Part shown: positions 30,901 to 37,214 of the stretch, in pieces | Position numbering within the stretch: the first letter of the stretch is position 1 | Layout: the number at the start of each line of letters is the position of its first letter | IMG/VR virus record: IMGVR_UViG_3300042392_001559 | Coordinates: 1 to 38,797 of that record | DNA from: a virus | DNA length: 38,797 bases | Direction: 5' to 3' (one strand) | Position numbers and translations under genes: made by a program | The notes under the pieces: generated by a model | The model's database searches: none | What the model was told of the DNA's origin: nothing | Seen by the model: only the letters and a program-made list of their open reading frames with translations

Positions 30901-33242
30901 ACCTATTCTATGATGCCCTTGGCTTCCGCTTGCGCAACAATGAGACGTTATTAAATGCGCCTGCTGATGTCATTTCCAAATCGCAAAACACCATCAAAAG
31001 CTACCGCGTTGAACGCTTTGCTAAGCTGGTCGATTCTGGCGAGCGTTTAGCTTTCGAGGAAGCCACAACTTTCGAGAGGGCAATGAAGAACTTCCAGCCC
31101 TCCGCTTTCGTCCGCGAGACTCTTCCCAACGGTGAGACGCTAACGAACCCAGATGGCTACCGCATCCTCAAGAAAACAGGTGGCAAACTCTTCCGCGTTT
31201 ATGACGATAATGGCGCTTTGCTAGGCATTAGCTCAAGCGAGGATGCTGCCATGAAGAAGGCGCAGAGTGATTATGCGAAGAAGGTGGAGAAGGAGTCTAA
31301 AAAACCTAGCATCATTGAAGCTCCACCTGTTGTAAGAGAGTTTGCAGATGGTTACAAGCTGACACAACCCGGTCTAATTCGTTTCCAGCCTGTTCGCGCT
31401 TACCACGGCACACCGCATAAGGTGGACAAGTTCACGACGGACAAAATTGGCACAGGCGAAGGCGCGCAGGCTTACGGGTGGGGGCTATATTTTGCTAAAG
31501 CTCGGGCTGTTGCTGAAGAATATCGAAAAACGCTTTCTACTACGATTACGGTTGGCGGAAAGCAGTTGCTTAAAAACAATCAAAAAATCACAAGCACTGG
31601 CGACAGTTATGTGGATAATTTATTGATTGCGCATGATGGTGATTTGGAGTCGGCTATTGCTTCTGAACGTGTTTACGCAGATTCGATGGCGGCACAAAGC
31701 AAGCAATCGCGCAAGACTGCAACAGGAGACCCTTATGAAATTTTAAACAAACTCATTGCTTTGCAGCAAAAGCAAAGTGTTGAAGTTCAAACCACAGGCA
31801 ATCTCTACACCGTCGAACTTCTGCCCGATGAAGCTGACTTCCTCGATTGGGATAAGCCGCTGAGTGAGCAGAGCGAGAAGGTGAAGGCGGCGCTTTATTC
31901 AGCTTATGAAGCCCGAGGCGTGGACACTCAACAAGAAAATTTTGGCTGGCAATCTGGCCAAATGGCTTATAAAGCCATGATGGACGAGGGCGCCCGTAAA
32001 GAGCAAAGGAAGCTCCCGCCAAGTAAGAGAAACAATGGCAGTCTCGAAAAGCAAGCTTCTGAATACCTCGCCTCCCTTGGCATCCCCGGCATCCGCTACC
32101 TAGACGGACAAAGCCGTGGCTCAGGTGAAGGCACTCACAACTATGTCATTTTTGATGAAAACTTAGTGAAGATCATCGAAGAGAATGGGAAACCGGTGGG
32201 TGAATCTCCAGCCATCAAGCGCTTTCAGCCTGTCTCACCCGAGCAGGATGCGGGTATCTTTGAACAAAAGGGGCTTGAAAATCATGTCTTAAAGCCCATT
32301 TTAGGCGCTGCTTTTACATTTAATCCCAAGAAAATAAATGAAAAATACATCAAACAAGCCAAAGAGGTTGCAGATAGGCTGGGCGGTGGAAGCGCCTTTA
32401 ACCCTAGCCGAAAATCAGGCGATGATGGCCAGGCGAGGGTCCAAATGGACGGACTCAGATCAAGCGAACTACGAACGAAACAGGAAATTGATGCTCGAAT
32501 CCTTCAAGATTCGCCAAACGGCGTAATTAAAGAAGGAGGTGAACATTTTAGTTTTATCCCCGATAATAAAGATTATGTAATTAAAGTTACAAAACCCAGC
32601 GAAACGGGAACATCTGGCTTTATAGTTGATGAATATGTTGCTCCTGGATTTGATCAAAAACAATTCAGATTCTTAAATTTCAGAAGAGCTTCAGTTTCTG
32701 AATATGTGGCAAGAACCGCTTTATTTTCTAAACTTTTCAATATTCCTTGGCAGGTTGTTGAAGTTGCTCAAGACGCTGATGGGCAACCCGTCATTTATTC
32801 AATGATGAAGAAAATCGAGGGAGAGAGATTGAAAGACACCAGTCCTAGCGATAGAAATGCCGTTGAAAAATTAATGGAATCCAAGGGCTTTAAGTTTCTT
32901 GGTGATAGTTATCTAACTTTCAGAAAAGGGTCTGAACCATTAGAAGGCATTACTTTTTTCAATGCAAAAACTGGAGTGCTCATTTCTGATGCTGAGCCTA
33001 GAAATTTTGTTCGAACGCCGTCGGGAAAAATTGAGCCGGTTGATTTAATGATCAATGTTTTTCCGACGGAATACAATATCCGCTTTCAGCCTGACTCCGC
33101 TTCCCCGTCCATCCTAAACGGCTCCAACGGCACCAGGATCATCAAATCTCCCTCAGGCAAGTTCCGTGTTTACTCTGCCACAGGCGCATTGTTAGGCATC
33201 CGGGACACCGAGGAAGCAGCCAAGAAACTAGCAACTAAATAA
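27966..33242 (+). CDS. Giant polyvalent protein: peptidase motif, ART-like and kinase-like modules
   Basis: The product has 1758 residues. Residues 1-35 are an ejection-protein-type leader (LEFPDSMTEQEIQQAIDKEY). About 200-460 is Ala/Gly-rich and helical, suited to membrane insertion. HETAH at 562-566 is a metallopeptidase motif. A long central polyvalent-type region follows to about 1060. An ART-like module has YHGTPH (1146-1151), YGWGLYFA (1170-1177) and HNYVIFD (1391-1397). A kinase-like module has an EGGEHF loop (1523-1528), VIK (Lys1540), DAEPRN (Asp1675, Asn1680) and VDL (Asp1693). RFQP recurs at 1139, 1419 and 1706. It is probably packaged and injected with the DNA to modify host targets; activities are inferred from motifs. 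Confidence 0.85.
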   Translation: MPITVSLPSRNVELEFPDSMTEQEIQQAIDKEYPRSGQDVAFEVDQATQQSVEGGNLVNPFDQMSNDDYIMFRNHLAQKKSSFGDALGIAVDTVKNITDEIGTGIGATAYNVAQGNVGQAYESAKQGLVAGTVGLVDIADKILNPVQEIPNKEEFLKQTKDQPTETIADESSPFGRKQIPNTEQDYVALVEQQKARDRDATNRLFAIEASLRGAPIEEVSRAFQYVDPGLLTGGASALIRGGAKTLFKAGAKTAAQAGAQTGIQTAGRVAASTAPGPIKQAALTAVETGAGAAQLAGSLPGRAIQLTGDVMENLLPGTGAPVKAVGIAGGLMSDLGVSAAGLAATEKAAEVVKGVARAAKGEASRVGPLEQVAMNPSVSPTARKLAAGLAQVQPIFGTAGRIASQALKEAGVGAAVGAGLGYLAERNLEGAAAAAGAGTVFGGATGVFRGTFRAGREALGYSTERTTRQATGDINSFIAERPEMEQAAWAQTMNRLAQNIGPEKAAAQADALRIAEANGSKVRLATPDETKQWQNPGWLNIDGNGQEIVLNPQQILGDTAAHETAHVLFASTLNRAFRPEIETAIFGTVDPVNGEIIRPGLFSDPDLAKVADQIADSYGNNTTASNEFRGYANRLRNTTDAAALSEARTRIADELTATYTGKLFGRLRAGRFNPDRLPLVYRRVLNGIEDSIVDKLRTTLFEQGMDLGFNAARGAFTDAKGRLVRIPELDAIIKKAMQPSRKTAAQAKVKGKPDLIPKNPVDRAIWARSYGGARGILNDDLTPKSVAQMEQEKVARWQDMTSRLSALPESERTGIQFSRDAKGNTVMTAKGQLSDAAINQILSSKAFDQSSVAVLREVLTSLQNFEKATFDTRYYGVYDRGRGSSKMVAGVKSASQNEILPYSVEANSQQGVIIRAVDMTAVRDRLMTALKKPQFKYLYSNGGEAIKDFRAYLTNLTNINAVPSDIMFGGGPKGAQKRNLFYDALGFRLRNNETLLNAPADVISKSQNTIKSYRVERFAKLVDSGERLAFEEATTFERAMKNFQPSAFVRETLPNGETLTNPDGYRILKKTGGKLFRVYDDNGALLGISSSEDAAMKKAQSDYAKKVEKESKKPSIIEAPPVVREFADGYKLTQPGLIRFQPVRAYHGTPHKVDKFTTDKIGTGEGAQAYGWGLYFAKARAVAEEYRKTLSTTITVGGKQLLKNNQKITSTGDSYVDNLLIAHDGDLESAIASERVYADSMAAQSKQSRKTATGDPYEILNKLIALQQKQSVEVQTTGNLYTVELLPDEADFLDWDKPLSEQSEKVKAALYSAYEARGVDTQQENFGWQSGQMAYKAMMDEGARKEQRKLPPSKRNNGSLEKQASEYLASLGIPGIRYLDGQSRGSGEGTHNYVIFDENLVKIIEENGKPVGESPAIKRFQPVSPEQDAGIFEQKGLENHVLKPILGAAFTFNPKKINEKYIKQAKEVADRLGGGSAFNPSRKSGDDGQARVQMDGLRSSELRTKQEIDARILQDSPNGVIKEGGEHFSFIPDNKDYVIKVTKPSETGTSGFIVDEYVAPGFDQKQFRFLNFRRASVSEYVARTALFSKLFNIPWQVVEVAQDADGQPVIYSMMKKIEGERLKDTSPSDRNAVEKLMESKGFKFLGDSYLTFRKGSEPLEGITFFNAKTGVLISDAEPRNFVRTPSGKIEPVDLMINVFPTEYNIRFQPDSASPSILNGSNGTRIIKSPSGKFRVYSATGALLGIRDTEEAAKKLATK

Positions 33243-33246
33243 CATC

Positions 33247-33393
33247 ATGCCCCTAACCAAAGGATACTCACAGAAATCATTCTCTAAAAACGTAAGCTCG
33301 GAGATGAAGTCAGGAAAACCGCAGAAGCAGGCCGTAGCGATCGCTTACGCAACACAAAAAAAGGCTTTGCAGAAGGCTGGAAAGCGTAAATAG
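33247..33393 (+). CDS. 48-aa basic phage protein
   Basis: A short Lys-rich protein (MPLTKGYSQKSFSKNVSSEM, then KSGKPQKQAVAIAYATQKKA) of a type common in phage genomes, with the shared core 'S.N...L...GKP..QAVAIA......A'. Its function is not known. It starts four bases after the polyvalent gene stop, so it closes the virion operon. Confidence 0.7.
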   Translation: MPLTKGYSQKSFSKNVSSEMKSGKPQKQAVAIAYATQKKALQKAGKRK

Positions 33394-33400
33394 CTCTCCT

Positions 33401-34135
33401 ATGCGGAAATTCATCTTCGCCACTGATTTGCATGGAGATCGGCAGAACTTATCTGCTGTGAAAATCCTTCGAGACTTCACTAGAGACTTCAAGCCTGACA
33501 TTCGTGTTTTCGGTGGTGATTTGTTTGATCTGCGACCACTACGCCGTGGCGTCAGTTCCGAAGAACAGTGCGAGTCTATGCAGGATGATTGGACGGCTGG
33601 CATGGACTTCATCCACAACTGGAAGCCAACTCACTTCCTAATGGGCAATCACGACGATCGTTTGTTCGAGCTAGCTGAGTCTAGCCTGGATGGCATTAAG
33701 GCAGACTATGCCCGCAAACTGTGTGGCGAGTTTACGAACCAGCTCCGCAAGCTGAAGTGCGACTGGAAACCATACCACAAGCGGCTTGGTGTCTTCTCGT
33801 TTGGTAAGCTTAACATGCTTCATGGATTTCATCACGGAGTCAATGCAGCTAAACAGCACGCTACCATCTACGGCTCTTGTTTGTTTGGTCACATCCATGC
33901 TTTTGACAGCCACACCTTTGGAGCTTATGCACAGCGACAAACGGCTTATTCTTCCGGTGGTCTGCTTAACGTAGATCAGGAGTATAACAAACGGCATACA
34001 TCAACGCTACGGCATGAAAACGGGTTCCTCTATGGCTTCCTACACAAAGACGGCGGCTTCTCAGTCCAGGAAGCGCGGCAAATCGGCAACGAGTGGCATT
34101 TACCGACCAACTTCAGAAGTTACCAAGTGGGTTGA
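33401..34135 (+). CDS. Calcineurin-like metallophosphoesterase
   Basis: The 244-residue protein shows the complete metal motif set in order: FATDLHGD (Asp9, His11), GGDLFD near 40, LMGNHDDR near 86, then a His near HGFHHG and FGHIHAFDSH. The spacing fits the Mre11/phage phosphoesterase class. Substrates in this superfamily range from nucleotides to phosphoproteins and DNA. Located at the head of the recombination cluster, it may trim nucleic acid, but this is an inference. Confidence 0.9.
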   Translation: MRKFIFATDLHGDRQNLSAVKILRDFTRDFKPDIRVFGGDLFDLRPLRRGVSSEEQCESMQDDWTAGMDFIHNWKPTHFLMGNHDDRLFELAESSLDGIKADYARKLCGEFTNQLRKLKCDWKPYHKRLGVFSFGKLNMLHGFHHGVNAAKQHATIYGSCLFGHIHAFDSHTFGAYAQRQTAYSSGGLLNVDQEYNKRHTSTLRHENGFLYGFLHKDGGFSVQEARQIGNEWHLPTNFRSYQVG

Positions 34136-34136
34136 T

Positions 34137-34352
34137 GTGCTGACGAGTGAGCCGCAGGTTGATCCGCCTAGCGCAGAATGGAAAACGAGGCAAGAGTTAG
34201 AGGTGATTACCGGCATGAAACGGTTCAAACTGATGACGCGTCTCCACCAAGGGATGGTATCAGGTAAGGTTGAGATGCGTAAGTTCCCGAAGGAAATGAT
34301 CACGGGATCTGTTAGGCACGAGCCGTTTTACAGAATAAAAGAAAATGTTTGA
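34137..34352 (+). CDS. Small winged-helix-like protein
   Basis: From GTG 34137, one base after the phosphoesterase stop, the product has 72 residues. An in-frame ATG at 34032 would add 35 residues but overlap the upstream gene by 104 bases; the added part is basic and low-complexity, so I prefer GTG. The core (EWKTRQELEVITGMKRFKLM, then TRLHQGMVSGKVEMRKF) reads as a wHTH with recognition helix and wing. Probably a regulator or DNA-binding accessory protein. Confidence 0.6.
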   Translation: MLTSEPQVDPPSAEWKTRQELEVITGMKRFKLMTRLHQGMVSGKVEMRKFPKEMITGSVRHEPFYRIKENV

Positions 34353-34399
34353 CCGCTAGGCTGACTGAATCTAGGCGCTGAACAACCGCGCCACAGCGG
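34353..34399 (+). promoter_or_regulatory. Small three-stem leader before the Sak4-like gene
   Basis: CCGCT (34353-34357) pairs with AGCGG (34395-34399). Inside, CTAG (34356-34359) can pair with CTAG (34371-34374), sharing two bases with the outer stem, and GGCGC (34374-34378) pairs with GCGCC (34388-34392). The set can be drawn as a compact three-way junction 19 bases before the ATG. It may be a translational leader; no U-tract follows. Confidence 0.4.
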
Positions 34400-34418
34400 A
34401 TAACAACAAACACAACAC

Positions 34419-35255
34419 ATGTTCAAGAAAGCAACAAAAGCGCAGGCTAAGGCTCGCCTGCTATTTAGCGGGGCCAGCGGCTCCGGTAAAACCATGGCTG
34501 CTCTCATGGTTGCCAGCGAATTGGGAAGCAAGATCGCGGTTATCGACACTGAGACAGGTTCAGTATCACTCTATGCCGATCTCTTCAACTTCGATGTCCT
34601 GGAGATGGGGCCGCCCTTTTCACCTGAGCGATTCACTGAGGCTATTGAAGCCGCAGAGCAAGCCGGTTACGATGTTGTCATCATTGACTCTATCACGCAC
34701 GAATGGTCAGGCCCAGGTGGTTGCTTAGACATCAAAACCAAGATGGGCGACCGCTTCCAAGATTGGGCTAAGGTGACACCTCGACATGACCGCTTTATTC
34801 AGTCCATGATGAGAAGCAAAGCTCACATCATCGCCACGGTGAGAGCTAAACAAGGTTATTTCATGGACGAGAAAGGGAAAGTGCAGAAAAGCGGCATGGA
34901 CCCACAGCAACGTGACGGCATTGATTTCGAGTTCGCGGTTTGCTGGAATATCAACGCACAGCACATGGCTGAGGCTCAAAAAGACCGAACACGCCTTTTT
35001 GATGGCAAGCCCGAGGTTATCACGGCTGAAACTGGTAAGAGATTGAAGGATTGGTTAACCGCTGGCAAAGAGCCAGAAGAACAGACGCAGGAGGCTCCAG
35101 TCAATGTTCGTGCTGTGATCCGCCAGCATAATATGGCTAAGTCTCTCGTTCCGCAGCTCCTGGAAAAGCTTGGCAAGCAGACCTTAGATGACTGCACTGA
35201 TGCAGAGCTAGTCCGCATCAAAAACTACCTAGAAGCTAAGGAGGTGGCAGCATGA
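34419..35255 (+). CDS. Sak4-like AAA ATPase (strand-annealing recombinase)
   Basis: The 278-residue RecA-fold protein has a Walker A GASGSGKT at residues 18-25, LGSKIAVIDTETGSVSLYAD after it, and a Walker B YDVVIIDSITHEWSG. This is the Sak4-type annealing ATPase pattern, a shortened RecA core without the C-terminal RecA domain. The C-terminus (RQHNMAKSLVPQLLEKLG) is a helical tail. Sak4 proteins need a cognate SSB, and an SSB-like gene lies 470 bases downstream. Together with the YqaJ exonuclease it forms a phage recombination set. Confidence 0.9.
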   Translation: MFKKATKAQAKARLLFSGASGSGKTMAALMVASELGSKIAVIDTETGSVSLYADLFNFDVLEMGPPFSPERFTEAIEAAEQAGYDVVIIDSITHEWSGPGGCLDIKTKMGDRFQDWAKVTPRHDRFIQSMMRSKAHIIATVRAKQGYFMDEKGKVQKSGMDPQQRDGIDFEFAVCWNINAQHMAEAQKDRTRLFDGKPEVITAETGKRLKDWLTAGKEPEEQTQEAPVNVRAVIRQHNMAKSLVPQLLEKLGKQTLDDCTDAELVRIKNYLEAKEVAA

Positions 35256-35335
35256 ATGAGCTTATCTCACAAATGGAATCAGCTGCTTACCACAGCAGCG
35301 CAGGCATCTCCAAGCCAGTCATCCGCTTGAACTGA
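35252..35335 (+). CDS. 27-aa micropeptide with perfect Shine-Dalgarno
   Basis: ATG 35252 overlaps the Sak4-like stop (ATGA). AAGGAGGTG at 35238-35246 is exactly complementary to the 16S rRNA tail, at an ideal spacing of five bases. The peptide (MNELISQMESAAYHSSAGIS, then KPVIRLN) has no transmembrane segment. Such a strong ribosome site in this genome is rare, so it is probably translated well. Function unknown. Confidence 0.5.
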   Translation: MNELISQMESAAYHSSAGISKPVIRLN

Positions 35336-35382
35336 ACTTGCCAGCGTGGGCAAAGAACAACAGTGAGATCATTGATTTTTAA

Positions 35383-35724
35383 ATGAGTCTTCCTCTCGCA
35401 GAATGGCGCTTTTTTGATGACCCGACTCGGGGGCATGAAAATAGGTTATGCTGGCTTTACCTGGAGATTATCAAGGTTTCAGTTCAAGACGCTGTAAAAG
35501 GCATTAAGGCTGGCATTGTTGACCCGGTAACGCTAGAGCCTATCTATGCACCCATGAAAGAAGATATGCTGGATTGGCAAACTGGTGCAGCGTTTTTACG
35601 GTCTTCAGCCTGCGCTAATCTGTGCGAGTATCTAAACGCATGGAGCAACGGCACCTTAAAACTGAACCCAGAAACTTTTGTCCGCGTCGTAAAGCAGACA
35701 ATAAAACAAACCAAACGAAAATGA
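35383..35724 (+). CDS. Hypothetical protein, 113 aa
   Basis: A Trp/Cys-containing helical protein (LAEWRFFDDPTRGHENRLCW, FLRSSACANLCEYLNAWSNG) with a basic tail (VKQTIKQTKRK). The start lies close to an A/T-rich leader and the stop overlaps the SSB-like start by four bases, so both are probably expressed together. A role in the DNA-processing module is inferred from place only. Confidence 0.55.
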   Translation: MSLPLAEWRFFDDPTRGHENRLCWLYLEIIKVSVQDAVKGIKAGIVDPVTLEPIYAPMKEDMLDWQTGAAFLRSSACANLCEYLNAWSNGTLKLNPETFVRVVKQTIKQTKRK

Positions 35725-35954
35725 GTAAACAGTACGATAATACCAACAGAGGCAGCTTGTTCGATAACGACAAGAAAGAGAAAGAGACACACCCAGACTT
35801 CACCGGCACAATCAACGTGGAAGGAAAAGAGTTTTGGCTTAACGGCTGGAAGAAGACCAGTAACGCAGGTAAACGTTTCTTTTCTCTTAGCGTGAAGCCG
35901 AAGGAAAAGCCTGCCGAGAAGCAGGCTGATAGCAGCGACGAAATCCCCTGGTAA
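35721..35954 (+). CDS. Small SSB-like (DUF736-like) protein
   Basis: The product has 77 residues. GSLFDNDKKEKETHPDFTGT, then INVEGKEFWLNGWKKTSNAG and KRFFSLSVKPKEKP match the layout of small phage OB-fold proteins in the DUF736-like group. It ends with an acidic tip, DEIPW, similar in function to the SSB tail that binds partner proteins. ATGA overlap sets the start. It probably coats the single strand made by the exonuclease and hands it to the Sak4-like ATPase. Confidence 0.75.
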   Translation: MSKQYDNTNRGSLFDNDKKEKETHPDFTGTINVEGKEFWLNGWKKTSNAGKRFFSLSVKPKEKPAEKQADSSDEIPW

Positions 35955-35962
35955 CAAACTTT

Positions 35963-36061
35963 GGGTCATGCCGCCGTGATTTCCAGCGGTGATGTTGTCC
36001 ACCATGTGCCACGGCTCTGGGCGGGACTGGATAGCGAAGACAGAGCATAGCGGCATGACCC
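35963..36061 (+). ncRNA. Three-way-junction candidate RNA or cruciform
   Basis: P1 is a perfect 12-bp stem: GGGTCATGCCGC (35963-35974) with GCGGCATGACCC (36050-36061). P2 is CGTG (35975-35978) with CACG (36010-36013), continued by GGTG (35988-35991) with CACC (36000-36003). P3 is CTCTG (36015-36019) with CAGAG (36041-36045), loop GC-rich. Junction bases CATA (36046-36049) remain. No coding frame covers it and no U-tract follows. It could be a leader of the 36077 gene, a free RNA, or a DNA cruciform such as an origin. Confidence 0.6.
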
Positions 36062-36076
36062 TCTTTCTATAAGAAT

Positions 36077-36310
36077 ATGAAATTCATTTTTGCTGATGAA
36101 GAAAAGCAGAAGTCTCCTGTTTTTGAAGATGTTGAAATCAATCAATTTTTTGTTGATGAGAGTGGCTTTTTTTGTCAAAAAGTAGATGATCGTTCTTATA
36201 TAGTCATCGCGGCTCCTGATGGTTCTCCATGGAGTCTAGCTTGCAAGCATAGTGTGGCCGGCACGCCAATTACTCGCATTCTCCCCAAGGTTAAACGAAT
36301 TGAATTTTGA
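36077..36310 (+). CDS. Hypothetical acidic protein, 77 aa
   Basis: Acidic protein rich in Phe and Ile (MKFIFADEEKQKSPVFEDVE), then beta strands (FFCQKVDDRSYIVIAAPDGS). Its DNA is distinctly more AT-rich than its neighbours, with oligo-T runs, so it may be a recent arrival. It lies right after the three-way-junction element, which could form its leader. No family is recognised. Confidence 0.55.
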   Translation: MKFIFADEEKQKSPVFEDVEINQFFVDESGFFCQKVDDRSYIVIAAPDGSPWSLACKHSVAGTPITRILPKVKRIEF

Positions 36311-36315
36311 CGCTT

Positions 36316-36519
36316 ATGGCAGGCAAGGGCGACACACCAAGGCCAATCGACTTGGCTAAATACGAGCAAAACTACAACAACATCTTTAGATCATGCCAAT
36401 CAACTCAAGAGCTAAGGGAGCCAGAGGAGAACGAGAGTGGCGCGACCAACTACGCAACGAAGGATTCGACGCACGACGAGGCCAGCAATTCAGCGGCGGC
36501 GCAGACTCTCCAGACGTGA
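36316..36519 (+). CDS. MAGKGD-type small phage protein
   Basis: ATG 36316 gives MAGKGDTPRPIDLAKYEQNY, a start shared by a common class of short (about 30-50 residue) phage proteins of unknown role. Usual members end near the segment NNIFRS. Here the frame stays open for about 40 more residues across the start of the resolvase gene (127-base overlap), so the C-terminus is probably tolerated low-complexity overlap. Confidence 0.55.
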   Translation: MAGKGDTPRPIDLAKYEQNYNNIFRSCQSTQELREPEENESGATNYATKDSTHDEASNSAAAQTLQT

Positions 36520-36827
36520 TATGCGATTCGCTCCCAGGTATCCACTGGGAGGTGAAACGAGTTCAAGCTGGCAATCCATACATCTGGATGGATCAAGCCG
36601 AACGAGACGCAGGCACGGAGAAGATGCCCATCGTGGCGCATAAACGTAACGGCAAGGGGTGGCTCTGTGTCATTCGCGCTGAAGACCTGTTCGCGTTACT
36701 GCGAGAGACTAACCAACCATTAATCACAACACATGCAACGAACGAACAAAGAGACGGTGAAAGCGCACATTCATTTAATGTTAGGCCACCTGCTAGGAGA
36801 CTGGGAAGGCAATCAAAAAGTCATTAA
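36393..36827 (+). CDS. Hjc-like Holliday junction resolvase
   Basis: The product has 144 residues. The PD-(D/E)XK nuclease core reads NSRAKGARGEREWRDQLRNE (helix with catalytic Glu), FDARRGQQFSGGADSPDVIC (Asp), IHWEVKRVQ (ExK), and then NPYIWMDQAERDAG and MPIVAHKRNGKGWLCVIRAE. This is the archaeal-type Hjc/phage resolvase family. It would resolve recombination or replication junctions before packaging. The last 30 residues overlap the next gene and look unstructured. Confidence 0.85.
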   Translation: MPINSRAKGARGEREWRDQLRNEGFDARRGQQFSGGADSPDVICDSLPGIHWEVKRVQAGNPYIWMDQAERDAGTEKMPIVAHKRNGKGWLCVIRAEDLFALLRETNQPLITTHATNEQRDGESAHSFNVRPPARRLGRQSKSH

Positions 36828-36933
36828 CTCGCTGCAATACGCCCTGAAGGCTGTGGATGCCTACAACCCACAGAAGACCCCGCTGCAAAAGCGGGTTTTT
36901 GCTCTCAAAAAGAAAGAAAAAGTAGAAAAGTAG
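36733..36933 (+). CDS. Hypothetical protein, 66 aa
   Basis: A helical His-containing protein (MQRTNKETVKAHIHLMLGHL) with a Lys/Glu-rich tail. It overlaps the resolvase by 95 bases in another frame. An intrinsic terminator lies in its last third, so many transcripts may end before its stop. It could have grown over a terminator, or the real gene could be shorter. Confidence 0.5.
   Translation: MQRTNKETVKAHIHLMLGHLLGDWEGNQKVINSLQYALKAVDAYNPQKTPLQKRVFALKKKEKVEK
36879..36900 (+). terminator. Intrinsic terminator inside the end of a small gene
   Basis: CCCGCT (36879-36884), loop GCAAA, AGCGGG (36890-36895), followed directly by TTTTT (36896-36900). The compact GC stem plus U-tract is typical of Rho-independent termination. 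It would close the recombination transcript. Confidence 0.7.
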
Positions 36934-36987
36934 AAAATTCCACTTGCTAATCATGGGAGCTAGCTAAGATGGGTCTCACACACCGAC

Positions 36988-37185
36988 ATGAACACCGACG
37001 AAACCATCAAAGTTGTATTTAACGCAATCATCAACTCTCGCGAGATGTTGGAAATGGTGGGCGATGTCGCCCGCAAGATGATTGATACCGGCTGTTCAAT
37101 CCCCCAAGAACTAGAAGATGTTTTCAACATCGAAGTCATCACCCGCCCTTCCGGCTCAAAATACGCTCGCGTAATGTTTGCCTAA
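36988..37185 (+). CDS. Hypothetical protein, 65 aa
   Basis: A small helical protein (MNTDETIKVVFNAIINSREM), with a C-terminal strand. It is preceded by ACACCGAC, also present before the 37215 gene. It is the first gene after the embedded terminator, so its promoter should lie in 36901-36987. No family. Confidence 0.5.
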   Translation: MNTDETIKVVFNAIINSREMLEMVGDVARKMIDTGCSIPQELEDVFNIEVITRPSGSKYARVMFA

Positions 37186-37186
37186 T

Positions 37187-37200
37187 CTCAACCGCCCACC
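37187..37200 (+). repeat. CAACCGCCCACC leader, copy 1 (also 37422-37435, 37720-37733)
   Basis: TCAACCGCCCACC stands between a stop codon and the next ATG at three successive gene boundaries. The distance to the ATG is 14 bases here and 3 bases at the other two. The three downstream proteins are not alike, so the conserved unit is the intergenic leader. Confidence 0.75.
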
Positions 37201-37214
37201 CAAACAACACCGAC

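Noticed and set aside
32338-32526. 62-codon alternative + frame inside the polyvalent gene
   Set aside because: The main frame continues through it with kinase-like content directly after. No stop or frameshift is needed.
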